From NCBI GenBank assembly GCA_019694955.1, contig JAIBAX010000010.1, positions 1 through 64,000 of the forward strand: DNA of 64,000 nucleotides, read 5' to 3'. This stretch comes from Chitinophagales bacterium (lineage in GTDB: Bacteria; Bacteroidota; Bacteroidia; Chitinophagales; JADIYW01). The position numbers and the translations under genes were made by a program. This document shows positions 16,373 through 26,473 of the stretch, piece after piece; position 1 is the stretch's first letter; each line of letters starts with the position of its first letter. The notes under the pieces were generated by a model that was given only the letters and a program-made list of their open reading frames with translations, was not told where the DNA came from and did not search any database.

Positions 16373-16977
16373 TTTTCTATAAACCCACTAATCACCATCA
16401 AGGCATTTTCGAAAGTTTTGTTGTTGTTGATGATAAGATCAACATTATCAATAAAAGGTTGGATATAACTTTCATAACTTGGAAAAACATGCTTCTCGTA
16501 GCGATACAATACGTCCTCCAAAGGATAGTTCCTTTCTATCTGATCTCTTTTAATCCTTCTAATTAATTTTAAATGCTCTTTTACATCAATAAAGAGTTTC
16601 AAATCCATTAAATCGGCAACTTCCTTGAAGTGAAAGATAAAAATCCCCTCCACAATGAGAATGGGTGCATGCCTATATGTGAGCATCTTCGGTGTCACCA
16701 AAGCATTATTAAAGGTATATTCCTTAATAGTCAAATCCTCACCGGATGCCAAGCGCAACAAATCCTGAAAAAACCGCTCCCGTTCAAAGGATTCCGGTAA
16801 GTCAAAGTTCTTCTCATCATTCTCATCGATGACTTGCTCTTCTCTGGGCTTGTAATAGTTATCTTGGGAAAAAACGCAAATCTGAGATGCTCCAAATGTC
16901 TCACGAAGTCTATTGATGAAGGTTGTCTTCCCAGAACCACTTCCACCTGTAATACCAATAATATACGGCTTTACCAT
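16348..16977 (-). CDS. udk: Uridine kinase
   Basis: The enzyme phosphorylates uridine/cytidine with ATP or GTP in pyrimidine salvage. The 209-aa protein has P-loop GITGGSGSGKTT (about 8-19), the uridine-binding SQDNYYKP, NFDLPESF (the family's NFDHP region with L for H), and RRIKRD with ERNYPLEDVLYRYE as lid. Length matches. On the minus strand TTTCTTTG occurs 4 nt before the ATG, similar to the short-leader class. It overlaps the neighbouring hydrolase gene tail-to-tail by 25 bp. Confidence 0.94.
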   Translation of the reverse strand: MVKPYIIGITGGSGSGKTTFINRLRETFGASQICVFSQDNYYKPREEQVIDENDEKNFDLPESFERERFFQDLLRLASGEDLTIKEYTFNNALVTPKMLTYRHAPILIVEGIFIFHFKEVADLMDLKLFIDVKEHLKLIRRIKRDQIERNYPLEDVLYRYEKHVFPSYESYIQPFIDNVDLIINNNKTFENALMVISGFIENYLREERA

Positions 16978-17054
16978 ACAGCAAAGAAACGCAATTTCTA
17001 TAATTTTTTAAAACAGTTGCTCAAACTATTCCTAAAAAAATATATTTTTACATA

Positions 17055-17585
17055 ATGACACGACCTATAGTAAAAGTTCCTACATCAGCAATGGAGGTAT
17101 TTCACATGCTTCCGGAAGGAACGATGTGTCAGGTAATTCAAAAACAACTTGTAATGAGTCCTGCTCCGGAAACCCAACATCAGAAAGTATGTGCAGATAT
17201 CTATTTTAATATCAGACTTTCCTTAAATAATACGACTTCACAACTCTTCTTCTCGCCCATAGATGTATATCTTGGAAATGATCATATACTTCAGCCAGAT
17301 ATACTATTGATTACCGATAAAAATACCCGTTGTACCGTTAAAGATAAAGGTATTTTTGGCGCACCCGACATTATAATTGAAGTGCTTTCCCCTTCGAGCA
17401 AACAAATAGACTTACAAAAGAAGAAGAGAATATATGAAAAATTTGGGGTTCAAGAATATTTTGCCGTTGAGCCAAAAAGCAAAGAAGTTTTACATTTTTT
17501 CTTAAATAATGGCAAATATGCTCCAGAATATGTTACCAATAACTTCATTCACTCAAAAGTTTTAGGAAAAGATATCCATTTTTAA
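17055..17585 (+). CDS. Uma2 family endonuclease-fold protein (DUF820)
   Basis: The 176-aa product fits Uma2/DUF820, a PD-(D/E)xK nuclease-fold family. The catalytic core is visible as [12 protein letters not shown] (the D) and [20 protein letters not shown] (the E-x-K-like pair with a following lysine helix), then [14 protein letters not shown]. The true function is unknown; members are abundant in cyanobacteria and some Bacteroidota. It stands alone between udk and folD. The ATG is preceded exactly 4 nt upstream by TATTTTTA. No secretion signal is present. Confidence 0.88.
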   Translation: MTRPIVKVPTSAMEVFHMLPEGTMCQVIQKQLVMSPAPETQHQKVCADIYFNIRLSLNNTTSQLFFSPIDVYLGNDHILQPDILLITDKNTRCTVKDKGIFGAPDIIIEVLSPSSKQIDLQKKKRIYEKFGVQEYFAVEPKSKEVLHFFLNNGKYAPEYVTNNFIHSKVLGKDIHF

Positions 17586-17595
17586 CTTTTTGCAT

Positions 17596-17625
17596 TGATT
17601 TATCTTGTACTCTTCCGTACTTTTG
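17596..17625 (+). promoter_or_regulatory. Promoter of folD
   Basis: TTG at 17596-17598 and TACTTTTG at 17618-17625 are 19 nt apart; the folD ATG follows 13 nt later. Confidence 0.65.
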
Positions 17626-17638
17626 CAAAAAATTATCT

Positions 17639-18523
17639 ATGCAACTGCTGGACGGTAAATTACTCTCCCAACAAATTAAACTTGAAATTGCCGAACAGGT
17701 GCGTACTATCAAAATAAATGGCGGTAAGAAACCTTGCTTAGCCGCCATTCTGGTTGGAAACAACGGTGCCAGTGAAACTTATGTTGCCAGCAAGGTAAAA
17801 TCCTGTCAGGAAGTGGGCTTTGATTCAAAACTCATCAAACTACCAGCAGATACCACTGAACGTGAACTGCTCACCGAAATCAATAAACTAAACAACGATG
17901 ACCAAGTAGATGGTTTCATTGTTCAGCTGCCACTTCCCAAGCATATACGAGAACAGAAAATCATTGAAGCCATCTCTCCTGAAAAAGATGTCGATGGCTT
18001 TCATCCCAACAATATGGGTAAACTGGCATTAGGACTCGATGGCTTTGTATCTGCAACACCAAATGGCATTATTGAAATGCTTAAACGGTACAATATTCCT
18101 ACCGAAGGGAAGAACTGCGTAGTATTGGGCAGGAGTAATATCGTCGGCACCCCTATGTCATTGCTAATGAGTAGGAAGGCTTATCCTGGAAATGCAACCG
18201 TCACGTTGTTACACAGCAAATCAGAACAACTTAGGGAACATTTAAAGAATGCTGATATCATCATCGCCGCCATCGGCATTCCAGAATTCCTCAAAGGTAA
18301 TATGGTAAAAGAAGGTGCCGTTGTTGTAGATGTAGGCATTTCCCGAGTACCCGATGCCTCAAAAAAGAGTGGCTTCACACTAAAAGGCGATGTCAAATTT
18401 GATGAGGTGGCTCCAAAATGCAGTTATATCTCACCTGTTCCCGGTGGTGTTGGCTTGATGACCGTAACTTCATTACTGCTCAACACCCTAAAGGCCGCAA
18501 CTAGGCGTCATGCTGATAAGTGA
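17639..18523 (+). CDS. folD: Methylenetetrahydrofolate dehydrogenase/cyclohydrolase
   Basis: This bifunctional enzyme interconverts 5,10-methylene-THF and 10-formyl-THF. At 294 aa it has family length. Visible signatures are [16 protein letters not shown] (with the catalytic lysine of the YxxxK region), [14 protein letters not shown], the NADP-binding [13 protein letters not shown], and the closing [15 protein letters not shown]. It has its own promoter. It ends one base before the stop of the convergently read cysQ (18523/18524), leaving no spacer and no visible terminator. folP is elsewhere in the window (34178). Confidence 0.97.
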   Translation: MQLLDGKLLSQQIKLEIAEQVRTIKINGGKKPCLAAILVGNNGASETYVASKVKSCQEVGFDSKLIKLPADTTERELLTEINKLNNDDQVDGFIVQLPLPKHIREQKIIEAISPEKDVDGFHPNNMGKLALGLDGFVSATPNGIIEMLKRYNIPTEGKNCVVLGRSNIVGTPMSLLMSRKAYPGNATVTLLHSKSEQLREHLKNADIIIAAIGIPEFLKGNMVKEGAVVVDVGISRVPDASKKSGFTLKGDVKFDEVAPKCSYISPVPGGVGLMTVTSLLLNTLKAATRRHADK

Positions 18524-19297
18524 TTATAAATCCGGGTGCTTGACAATAAAATAAGGATTTAGCAAATCCTCCTTGTTGTATGCCAAAGGTTCATTATTTT
18601 CAAATACCAATACTTCCGCACCGGCTTCCATTGCCACCATTTGCCCTGCAGCAGTATCCCATTCCATAGTAGGACCTAAACGCGGATAAACGTCTGCAAC
18701 ACCATCGGCGATAAGGCAAAATTTTAATGAACTTCCGGCAGCAACAAAATCTACTTCAAAATTTGCTTTTTGCTTCTCTACATATGCTAACAGTTCGGGT
18801 GTTTGATGGGAACGGCTGCCAACGATTTTCAACAAGCCGTCCGCAGCCAATGCTCTTATTTTCAGTAAAGATGTGTGACCATTCTCTATTTTATATGCTC
18901 CCTTTCCTTGCTCGGCATAATAGGTGATGCCTTTCACGGGTACATCAACCACCCCAAAAACAGGCTTTCCGAGGTGTATTAAAGCTATATTTACCGTAAA
19001 TTCTCCATTTTTCTTAATGAACTCTTTGGTTCCATCCAATGGATCTACCAACCAACAATAGGTCCAGTCTTTGCGTTCAGAATAGTCTAGCAACTTATTT
19101 TCTTCTGAGATAATCGGTATTTCGGGATACTTTTCTTGCAGTCCCTTTATGATTACGGCATTGGATTTTTTGTCTGCTTGCGTCAAGGGTGAGTTATCCC
19201 CTTTTATTTCTACATCAAAATCTTGGTCGTAGATGGCCAAAGTTGCTTTTCCCGCAGCTTGTGCCAGCGCCACTAAGAAAGGAATGTCTAATTGCAT
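18524..19297 (-). CDS. cysQ: 3'(2'),5'-bisphosphate nucleotidase CysQ
   Basis: CysQ removes the 3' phosphate of PAP(S) and belongs to the lithium-sensitive inositol-phosphatase fold. The 257-aa protein shows the metal sites: EEN in IISEENKLLD, DPLDGTKEF, and WDTAAGQMVAMEAG near the end. It is the last gene of the six-gene polysaccharide operon: it begins 2 nt after the rfbC stop. In that setting it may remove PAP made by sulfotransferases acting on the polysaccharide, but no sulfotransferase is visible here. Length and motifs are complete. Confidence 0.94.
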   Translation of the reverse strand: MQLDIPFLVALAQAAGKATLAIYDQDFDVEIKGDNSPLTQADKKSNAVIIKGLQEKYPEIPIISEENKLLDYSERKDWTYCWLVDPLDGTKEFIKKNGEFTVNIALIHLGKPVFGVVDVPVKGITYYAEQGKGAYKIENGHTSLLKIRALAADGLLKIVGSRSHQTPELLAYVEKQKANFEVDFVAAGSSLKFCLIADGVADVYPRLGPTMEWDTAAGQMVAMEAGAEVLVFENNEPLAYNKEDLLNPYFIVKHPDL

Positions 19298-19299
19298 AA

Positions 19300-19875
19300 T
19301 TATTTGGTTAATGTAAATTGTTCAAAAGGAAAATTAAAATGGGCGTTTTCAACGGTAGGATTTTCCAGATCCTTCTGACTAAGGACAAGGTCTTTTTCTG
19401 GTATCTTCCAATCAATTCCTAATGCAGCATCATTAAAAATGATGCCCCCTTCAGATGCCTTATGATAGAAATTATCGCACTTATAAAGGAACTCTACTTC
19501 TTCACTTAGCACGACAAAGCCGTGAGCGAATCCTTGAGGAATAAGCAATTGTGTCTTATTCTCTGCGGAGAGTTCTATGGCCACATGCTGCAAATATGTA
19601 GGCGAACCTTGACGAATATCCACCGCCACATCTAATACGCTGCCCTTAATTACTCTAACCAACTTGGTTTGAGCGTAAGGAGGAAGTTGGTAATGAAGAC
19701 CTCGAAGTACGCCATAACTTGATTTTGAATGGTTATCTTGCACGAATTTATAAGGGATGCCATTTTCAGTAAAAACTCGTTCGCTATAACTTTCGTAAAA
19801 AAAACCTCTTTCATCTTCAAACACCCTCGGCTGAATGATCTTCAGATCCGGTATCTTCGTTGGGACTAATTGCAT
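19300..19875 (-). CDS. rfbC: dTDP-4-dehydrorhamnose 3,5-epimerase
   Basis: RfbC/RmlC epimerises dTDP-4-keto-6-deoxyglucose on the way to dTDP-rhamnose. The 191-aa cupin has RGLHYQLPPYAQTKLVRV (catalytic His in HYQ and the conserved K), VAVDIRQGSPTY, and PQGFAHGFVVLSE. The start is inside the wzz reading frame, a 59-nt overlap in a different frame, which suggests coupling. rfbB is three genes upstream; rfbA and rfbD are not in this window, so the pathway is completed elsewhere or the sugar product differs. Confidence 0.95.
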   Translation of the reverse strand: MQLVPTKIPDLKIIQPRVFEDERGFFYESYSERVFTENGIPYKFVQDNHSKSSYGVLRGLHYQLPPYAQTKLVRVIKGSVLDVAVDIRQGSPTYLQHVAIELSAENKTQLLIPQGFAHGFVVLSEEVEFLYKCDNFYHKASEGGIIFNDAALGIDWKIPEKDLVLSQKDLENPTVENAHFNFPFEQFTLTK

Positions 19876-20950
19876 CTCTCAAGAATTTTATTGTATTTTT
19901 TCCGTATTTTCTAAATACCCATATCATTACGACAATGATTATATTCATTACTATACCTGCAAAAATGGCTAGGACGAAATATATCCTCTTTGTTTTCTTG
20001 TCCCAAGGTAAAGGGTAATATGGCTGATCTATCACCTGAAATACGGGCGTAATATTGGAGAGGTTGATTTTCGCCGCTTCAAAACTTTGAGATGTTGCAA
20101 AAAACAAGTTGTTTAAATACTCCTTTTCTTTTAACATTCGATTGGGTTCTACCAAGGGTCTTGCCATGGAAAGATTATGGTTTCTATCTTGAAAATTGGC
20201 TATTGCATATTCTAGTTGATATAACCTGCTACGAATGGAGTCCATGCGTTCACTCAGGAAACCGTAGGTCAACTTAGCCTTTTCTGTTGTTTTTTGAATA
20301 TAAAATTCGCTGATGGCTTGATATAATGCATTACACATTTCGTAGGAAAGTTCCTCGTCTTTTGTATTTACAACGATGGTAAATATCTTTGACTCGTCGT
20401 AAGAAATCATAAAATTATTCCCTCTCACATATGATTGTATCAATCCCAATGCACTTACCTGCTCTCTGGTAAATTTATCTACACCTTGAAAATTCTTAAA
20501 ATACCCTGACTTAAATCCTAAGCCGTAAATAACGGAATAATGATTGGCAAGGTAATCTTCCTGTCCGTAGAGATTGACAGTTTTAAAAAGTGCGTTGGTA
20601 ATAATTTTATTCGTTCTCGCAAATTGCCGGATTTTCTCCGGATTAAAGATAAGATTTTGTGAACCAAAATTTCCCAAACCAGCTTGAGTTGGAGTAATAC
20701 TTCCCAGTGCACTGGGGTCTCCCATTTCCTGATTGATTAAAAAGGTAATTTTAGCAGTGTAGTTTGTCTCAAAATTTTTGGTGTATTTATTAGCAAAAAA
20801 CAAAAATAACAAAGGCATGACGGGCATCATCCACCATAATCGAAGCCCTAAGCGGAATACATCCCAAAATATGCGTATGGCATTTTTCAGGGTATCCTGA
20901 AAATTGCTATTTTCTTCTTCTACATATTCTATATCTGAATGATCTTCCAA
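19817..20950 (-). CDS. Wzz-type polysaccharide chain-length/copolymerase protein
   Basis: The 377-aa inner-membrane protein has an N-terminal helix (about 38-52, MMPVMPLLFLFFANKY) and a C-terminal helix (about 325-347, IYFVLAIFAGIVMNIIIVV), with a long periplasmic coiled region between them. A proline-containing PYYPLPWDKK stretch precedes the second helix, as in PCP/Wzz proteins. No C-terminal tyrosine-kinase domain is fused. It probably sets polymer length and links to the SLBB export protein encoded 1 nt upstream. The C-terminus overlaps rfbC by 59 nt. Confidence 0.88.
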   Translation of the reverse strand: MEDHSDIEYVEEENSNFQDTLKNAIRIFWDVFRLGLRLWWMMPVMPLLFLFFANKYTKNFETNYTAKITFLINQEMGDPSALGSITPTQAGLGNFGSQNLIFNPEKIRQFARTNKIITNALFKTVNLYGQEDYLANHYSVIYGLGFKSGYFKNFQGVDKFTREQVSALGLIQSYVRGNNFMISYDESKIFTIVVNTKDEELSYEMCNALYQAISEFYIQKTTEKAKLTYGFLSERMDSIRSRLYQLEYAIANFQDRNHNLSMARPLVEPNRMLKEKEYLNNLFFATSQSFEAAKINLSNITPVFQVIDQPYYPLPWDKKTKRIYFVLAIFAGIVMNIIIVVMIWVFRKYGKNTIKFLRDAISPNEDTGSEDHSAEGV

Positions 20951-20951
20951 T

Positions 20952-23900
20952 CTAATCTTTTGAATTTTTAATTAAGAAATATAATGTCAGCACAGATGCC
21001 GTTGTTGCTACCGTTGATTGGAAAAATGCCAAAAAGTCAAACCGCTTTTTCTGTTTTCCCGGAGAACCGCTGACGTGTTGAATTTCATTTTTTGTCTTCT
21101 TCGGCATTTTTTGAGGAACGACAATGGTTGCGCCTGATTCAACCCTCGGAAACATGCGTTTTATAAAAATAAAACGGGTATCTTTTATTTCACCATTTTG
21201 GTATAATACGTAAGTATCTTTCTTCCGAGACAAGGAATGGAATCCTGCTGCATATTTCTTAACATAATAGCTGGCATTTCTCCTACCAATATAGGGAACC
21301 TTTATAGTATTGTCTGGAAAATTCACTTTATTTGACCGAAGTATATCTACGTTCATAGTCGAATCCAAATAATAAACCAATGAATCATGGGAAAGGTAGT
21401 TTAATCCTTTATTAGGATCGTCCATTCTTAGTTTATCATAGGTATATTGAGTGGCGCCCATGATGGTTACAACATTCTTAACAGTAGGAATTATAATAGT
21501 GTCACCTTCTTTCAATACGAAATTGTATTTGGATTTCTTTCTTCTTAAAGCCATGTTTAAATCCATGACAATTCTACCAATATTATCTTCTTTGCGAATC
21601 ACTTTAGCACCTTCCGGAAAGGCATATGCTGTTAATCCTCCCGCTCTTTCAATGATGGCTGCTAGTTTATCATTTTTGGTTTCTAAGGAATACTCTCCCG
21701 GATAGGTTACCTCTCCTACCAGCACTACATTCTTCTGAAGGTCAAATTCAGGTATCGAGCGTACAAAAATCTGGTCATAAGGGGATAGCTTATATGAAGT
21801 GGCAACTGCATCTGAAGCATAGTCTTGACCAATTTTAAGGATTTCTATTTTTATCTTTGTTGGCGTAGATTCCATGACCGATTCTTCAAAATTTGAGATT
21901 CTGGATATCTCTACTCTGTTTACTGCTGCTTCTAACTTCAACCCACCCGACAAAGTAAGCACATCTGCCAAGGTCATGTTATCTGTGTAAGAGTAAGTGC
22001 CTGCCTGCTTAACCGCACCGAATGTCTTTACATTAAAATACTCCAGAAATTGGGCGTTGGAGAATATAACCACATGATCCTTTCTTTGAAGTTTTATGTC
22101 AGCCAAATTTCCAAAATTGTTATCTGGATCTAGGCTAAAGGATATCACTTCCTTAGATTGGTCAGGCTTTAATCTGTAAATAAAACCTTTATTCAAGTAA
22201 GCAGACTCATTTACACCGCCGCATAATAACAATAAATCTCGCAATGATAGGTCTTTCCATAATTCGAAAATACCTGCATTTCTCACTGAACCTGCTATGC
22301 TAACGACATTTTCCAGTTGGAAGGATAAGTTTGACAAAATATTTACCTCATCATTTTCCTGAAGTGTTATCTTGTTCAAAGCTAGTAACTGATTGGAAGT
22401 ATCAAGTTTTACTGGTATATAAGAAACAGTATTATTAGCCTTATTCGTTCTGGTAATATATGCCCTTTCCAAATAGGCAGAAGGTTGTAATCCACCGGAT
22501 AAGAGAATAACATCTCTTAATGTTAACGACTCCTGCATCGGAAATACTCGTGGATTCCTTACTGCACCTTTAACAGATATTCCGGATAAATCTGTGAAAT
22601 AGGAACTTGAGAATACCTCCAACTTATCTCGTCTTACTAAAGACAAGTTATTGGAGGAAGCAGGGTTTTGTAAGATTTCCTTTAAATTGATTTTAAAGAT
22701 ATCTTTAGAATAATCGTCATTGGTTCTAGTAAGATATGCAACATCTAAATATACATCATCTTTTAGGCCTTGGGCTTTCGCAATGACATCCGTAACGCGC
22801 TCTCCTTCTACAAACTCATAGTCTCCCGGCATTAGCACTGCACCTACAACATTAACATAGTTTTTAATGCCTTCCGGTATTTGGCGTACAAAAATCTCAT
22901 CTCCATTAAGCAATGGCACTCTGCCTTTTATTTTACGGATACTGTCAAGATTAGCATCTAATAAAACGGCCTTATCATTCACATACCTTTTTATCTGTAT
23001 GCTTCCGGTAAAAGCATTTGCCTTAAATCCGGCAGCATAAGTGATCAGATCTTCAAATGCCTCATTTTCAAGCAATTCATAAATTGCCGGACGCATCACT
23101 TCTCCGTATATCTTTACCAGTTTCTTTGCGGGTGGTACATATAAATAGTCGTTATTTTCAAGATAAATATTCCCTACTTTGTCTGGCTCCAACAAGTATT
23201 TGTATAAGTCAAACCGTTTTACAATTTCACCATTTCTTTTTATTTGAATATTTCTAACACTTCCAATTTTAGTTGGTCCTCCGACATACGATAAGATATT
23301 ATAAGCACTGTTTAGTGCAGGAACTGAATATGTTCCGGGTTGTTCAACTTCTCCGACGATATTTACATTAATGACCCTCGAATAAACCAACGTAATATCT
23401 ATTTGGCTGCCATTTAAGTTATAAAACTGAGAATACCTGTTGGCAATAATTTCCTTAGCCTTCTTATAAGTAATGCCTTTTAAATATATTTTGCCGATGA
23501 ACTGTGGTTGAATATATCCTTCTCTTTCTACTTCGAAGACCTGATTATAATCTGTATACCCCCAAATAACGATATTAATGATATCTCCGGCACCAATAAT
23601 ATAATCTTCTGAAGGTCTGATATCAGTAGCACTCTGATATATTTTTTGTTTAGTGTTCCTAAGATAGTCCAAACCAAATATTCCGGTAGAGTCTTTGGTT
23701 TGTACAGAATTATGGTTGGAGTATACATTCTCGATATCCTTTGCGATATTTTCTAGGACATCGTTTCCATTATTGATAATTTCGAAATTAATCTTCTGAT
23801 TCTCAGGGTTATTCCTTTCAAACTCAATATCTTTGCTTAACCCGTATCTTTGATATAAGTTCATTTTGTCAAACAGTGGGTTTAACTTCTTATCCAACAT

Positions 23901-24086
23901 TTCTTGTTGCGAATTTTCATTTATGACCTTATTACCTTGAATGGTATCTTGAAGCATGTTTACAAACTTCATAGCCCCAGTATCAGCGGGCAATTTTTGA
24001 TTTGATGGCGGTATACTCTGTCCAAAGCTATATCCGGACAGGAAACAAAGTATAATGCTCACCCATATTGCTTTAAGCAATTTCAT
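20952..24086 (-). CDS. Very large SLBB-domain polysaccharide export protein (Wza-like)
   Basis: The 1044-aa protein starts with a type I signal peptide (MKLLKAIWVSIILCFLSGYS). It has a polysaccharide-export domain near residues 140-230 (DYIIGAGDIINIVIWGYTD, GYIQPQFIGKIYLKG) followed by repeated SLBB units. Each unit shows a G-x-V-x-x-P-G-x-Y/F pattern, for example VNIVGEVEQPGTYSVPA, VVGAVLMPGDYEF, VKGAVRNPRVFPM, VVLVGEVTYPGEYSLE. I count six or more. The C-terminus has a hydrophobic helix (FFQSTVATTASVLTLYFLIK) in the position of Wza's outer-membrane helix. It is nearly three times the length of E. coli Wza and has no lipobox. It should form the outer-membrane/periplasmic channel. Confidence 0.9.
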   Translation of the reverse strand: MKLLKAIWVSIILCFLSGYSFGQSIPPSNQKLPADTGAMKFVNMLQDTIQGNKVINENSQQEMLDKKLNPLFDKMNLYQRYGLSKDIEFERNNPENQKINFEIINNGNDVLENIAKDIENVYSNHNSVQTKDSTGIFGLDYLRNTKQKIYQSATDIRPSEDYIIGAGDIINIVIWGYTDYNQVFEVEREGYIQPQFIGKIYLKGITYKKAKEIIANRYSQFYNLNGSQIDITLVYSRVINVNIVGEVEQPGTYSVPALNSAYNILSYVGGPTKIGSVRNIQIKRNGEIVKRFDLYKYLLEPDKVGNIYLENNDYLYVPPAKKLVKIYGEVMRPAIYELLENEAFEDLITYAAGFKANAFTGSIQIKRYVNDKAVLLDANLDSIRKIKGRVPLLNGDEIFVRQIPEGIKNYVNVVGAVLMPGDYEFVEGERVTDVIAKAQGLKDDVYLDVAYLTRTNDDYSKDIFKINLKEILQNPASSNNLSLVRRDKLEVFSSSYFTDLSGISVKGAVRNPRVFPMQESLTLRDVILLSGGLQPSAYLERAYITRTNKANNTVSYIPVKLDTSNQLLALNKITLQENDEVNILSNLSFQLENVVSIAGSVRNAGIFELWKDLSLRDLLLLCGGVNESAYLNKGFIYRLKPDQSKEVISFSLDPDNNFGNLADIKLQRKDHVVIFSNAQFLEYFNVKTFGAVKQAGTYSYTDNMTLADVLTLSGGLKLEAAVNRVEISRISNFEESVMESTPTKIKIEILKIGQDYASDAVATSYKLSPYDQIFVRSIPEFDLQKNVVLVGEVTYPGEYSLETKNDKLAAIIERAGGLTAYAFPEGAKVIRKEDNIGRIVMDLNMALRRKKSKYNFVLKEGDTIIIPTVKNVVTIMGATQYTYDKLRMDDPNKGLNYLSHDSLVYYLDSTMNVDILRSNKVNFPDNTIKVPYIGRRNASYYVKKYAAGFHSLSRKKDTYVLYQNGEIKDTRFIFIKRMFPRVESGATIVVPQKMPKKTKNEIQHVSGSPGKQKKRFDFLAFFQSTVATTASVLTLYFLIKNSKD

Positions 24087-24089
24087 GCT

Positions 24090-25142
24090 TTATATTTGAT
24101 ATTGTTTACTATAATAATTCTTATACGCTCCACTCGTCACGTGGTTCAACCACTCTTCATTATTCAAATACCAATCTACCGTTTTCTCCAGACCTTCTTC
24201 AAATTGTAAGGAAGGTTTCCATCCTAATTCTTGGTTCAACTTCGTTGCATCAATGGCATATCGCTTATCATGTCCCGGTCGATCTTTGATATACGTTATC
24301 AATTGCTCACTGGTTCCGGGTGCTCTATTGAGTTTTTTATCCATGACTGTACATAATACCCGAATGAGGTCTATATTCTGCCACTCATTAAATCCACCGA
24401 TATTATACGTTTCTCCATTCTTTCCCTTATGAAAGATTAAATCTATTGCGGCGGCATGATCTTCCACCCACAACCAATCTCTGGTGTATTTACCATCTCC
24501 ATATACGGGTAATGGTTTATTATTTCTGATATTATGAATGAACAACGGTATCAACTTTTCAGGGAACTGATAAGAGCCGTAGTTATTTGAACAATTAGAT
24601 ACTATAATTGGTAGCCCATAAGTATTTTCATATGCGCGAACAAAATGATCTGAACTAGCTTTTGAAGCAGAATAAGGTGATCTCGGATCGTAAGGGGTAG
24701 TCTCTTGAAATAATCCCTCTTCGCCTAATGAACCATACACTTCATCGGTAGACACATGGTAAAACAATTTCCCACCATACTGCTCTTTCCACGCTTCTTT
24801 GGCGGCATTCAATAGGTTAACTGTGCCTACCACATTTGTCATGATAAACTCCAGCGGATTAGTAATAGAACGATCTACATGTGATTCTGCTGCAAGATGA
24901 ATCACGCCATCGAAACTGTGTTTCGCAAACAATTCATTAATAAATCCAGCGTCAACAATATCACCTAAAACAAAATTATAGCGCTCATTATCCTCAATAT
25001 CCCTCAAGTTTTCTAGGTTTCCGGCATAGGTGAGCTTATCGAGGTTGTAAATGATGTAATCTGGATAGTTATTTACCATCCTTCTAACAACATGTGAGCC
25101 AATAAATCCAGCTCCCCCGGTAATCAATATTTTTTTTGCCAT
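24090..25142 (-). CDS. rfbB: dTDP-glucose 4,6-dehydratase
   Basis: RfbB oxidises and dehydrates dTDP-glucose. From ATG 25142 it has 350 aa; an alternative ATG at 25157 would overlap the upstream gene. Motifs are the Rossmann GGAGFIGSH (at the N-terminus), HLAAESHVDRSI, STDEVYGSLGE, YSASKASSDHFVRAY (the catalytic YxxxK) and RDWLWVEDHAAAID. The start follows the upstream dehydrogenase stop by 2 nt. Together with rfbC this supplies a deoxysugar precursor for the surface polysaccharide. Confidence 0.97.
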   Translation of the reverse strand: MAKKILITGGAGFIGSHVVRRMVNNYPDYIIYNLDKLTYAGNLENLRDIEDNERYNFVLGDIVDAGFINELFAKHSFDGVIHLAAESHVDRSITNPLEFIMTNVVGTVNLLNAAKEAWKEQYGGKLFYHVSTDEVYGSLGEEGLFQETTPYDPRSPYSASKASSDHFVRAYENTYGLPIIVSNCSNNYGSYQFPEKLIPLFIHNIRNNKPLPVYGDGKYTRDWLWVEDHAAAIDLIFHKGKNGETYNIGGFNEWQNIDLIRVLCTVMDKKLNRAPGTSEQLITYIKDRPGHDKRYAIDATKLNQELGWKPSLQFEEGLEKTVDWYLNNEEWLNHVTSGAYKNYYSKQYQI

Positions 25143-25144
25143 AA

Positions 25145-26443
25145 CTACAGGGTCCAATGGGTTAGTTCATTAATTTTACCTTTAAAGACATTCTTCAGGT
25201 CTATAATAATGCCATCCTTGGTACAAATTGTTTTTAGATATGTTTCGTCAATTCCTTGATAAGAACTGTGATTTACAGCTACGATTACAGCATCATAGCC
25301 GGATGAGATACTTTCACTGAGTTGCACTCCATACTCATGCGCCACTTCATCCGCTTCAGCATAAGGATCGACTATCTCCAATTGTACACCAAACTCCTTC
25401 AACTCCCTATATAGGTCAAAAACTTTTGAGTTTCTGATATCACTAACATTCTCTTTAAAAGTAGCGCCCATTATCAAGACTTTGCAGTTTTTAGGATTTT
25501 TATCGATATTTAATAGCAATTGAACTAATTTCTTTGCCACCCAAGCGGACATGCCATCGTTGATTCTTCTGCCGCTGAGTATTATTTGAGGCTCGTATCC
25601 TAGTGACATCGACTTATATGTTAGGTAATAAGGGTCGACACCGATACAATGCCCTCCAACTAAACCCGGTTGAAATTTTAGAAAATTCCATTTTGTTCCG
25701 GCAGCCTCCAAAACATCATATGTATTGATGCCCATTTTATTAAAAATCTGAGACAATTCATTCATCAACGCAATATTGAGGTCGCGCTGCGTATTCTCAA
25801 TCACTTTTGCGGCTTCAGCGACTTTAATCGTAGCAGCCTTATGAACACCTGGCTCAATAATCGAGCCATATATTTTTGAAATCAAGTCCAAAGACGTTTC
25901 ATCACAACCTGAAACAATTTTCATCACTTTAGTGAGTGTATGCTGCGTATCTCCCGGATTTATACGCTCAGGACTATAGCCCACTTTAAAATCTGTATAA
26001 CCTTTTAGACCGGAAATCTTTTCAACTATCGGAACACAATCGTCCTCGGTACATCCCGGATAAACGGTTGATTCATAAACAACTGTATCTCCTTTTTTGA
26101 GGACTTTACCCAACGTTTCGCTTGCTTTAACAAGTGGGGTCAAATCAGGAACTTTGTGATCATCAACAGGTGTAGGTACCGCAACTATATAGAAAGAAGC
26201 TTGTTTGAGATCTTCCAAGTCGGCAGTAAAAAATATATCCGCACCTTCAAAGGCAGCAGTAGGCAGCTCATTACTGGGGTCTACCTTATTGCGCATCATC
26301 TCTACACGTTTTTGACTTATGTCAAACCCTACTACTTTAAATTTCCTTGCCAGCTCTAATGCAATGGGTAATCCTACGTAACCTAAACCAATAACCGCAA
26401 GTTGTTGTTTCTTTTGTTGATAATCTTCAAAAGTATGACTCAT
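25145..26443 (-). CDS. UDP-N-acetyl-hexosamine (TviB/WbpA-type) dehydrogenase
   Basis: The 432-aa protein belongs to the UDP-glucose/GDP-mannose dehydrogenase family, most like the TviB/WbpA group that makes UDP-N-acetyl-glucosaminuronate/galactosaminuronate. The N-terminal NAD site is LAVIGLGYVGLPIALELARK. YESTVYPGCTED and YSPERINPGD mark the family, the catalytic Cys lies in LVGGHCIGVDPYYLT, and the C-terminal domain has MGATFKENVSDIRNSK. The start at 26443 is preferred because the longer frame begins with residues foreign to the family. It is the first gene of the six-gene operon that runs to cysQ. Confidence 0.92.
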   Translation of the reverse strand: MSHTFEDYQQKKQQLAVIGLGYVGLPIALELARKFKVVGFDISQKRVEMMRNKVDPSNELPTAAFEGADIFFTADLEDLKQASFYIVAVPTPVDDHKVPDLTPLVKASETLGKVLKKGDTVVYESTVYPGCTEDDCVPIVEKISGLKGYTDFKVGYSPERINPGDTQHTLTKVMKIVSGCDETSLDLISKIYGSIIEPGVHKAATIKVAEAAKVIENTQRDLNIALMNELSQIFNKMGINTYDVLEAAGTKWNFLKFQPGLVGGHCIGVDPYYLTYKSMSLGYEPQIILSGRRINDGMSAWVAKKLVQLLLNIDKNPKNCKVLIMGATFKENVSDIRNSKVFDLYRELKEFGVQLEIVDPYAEADEVAHEYGVQLSESISSGYDAVIVAVNHSSYQGIDETYLKTICTKDGIIIDLKNVFKGKINELTHWTL

Positions 26444-26473
26444 CCTTTTACCTAAATTTTCCCTAAAAACCCA

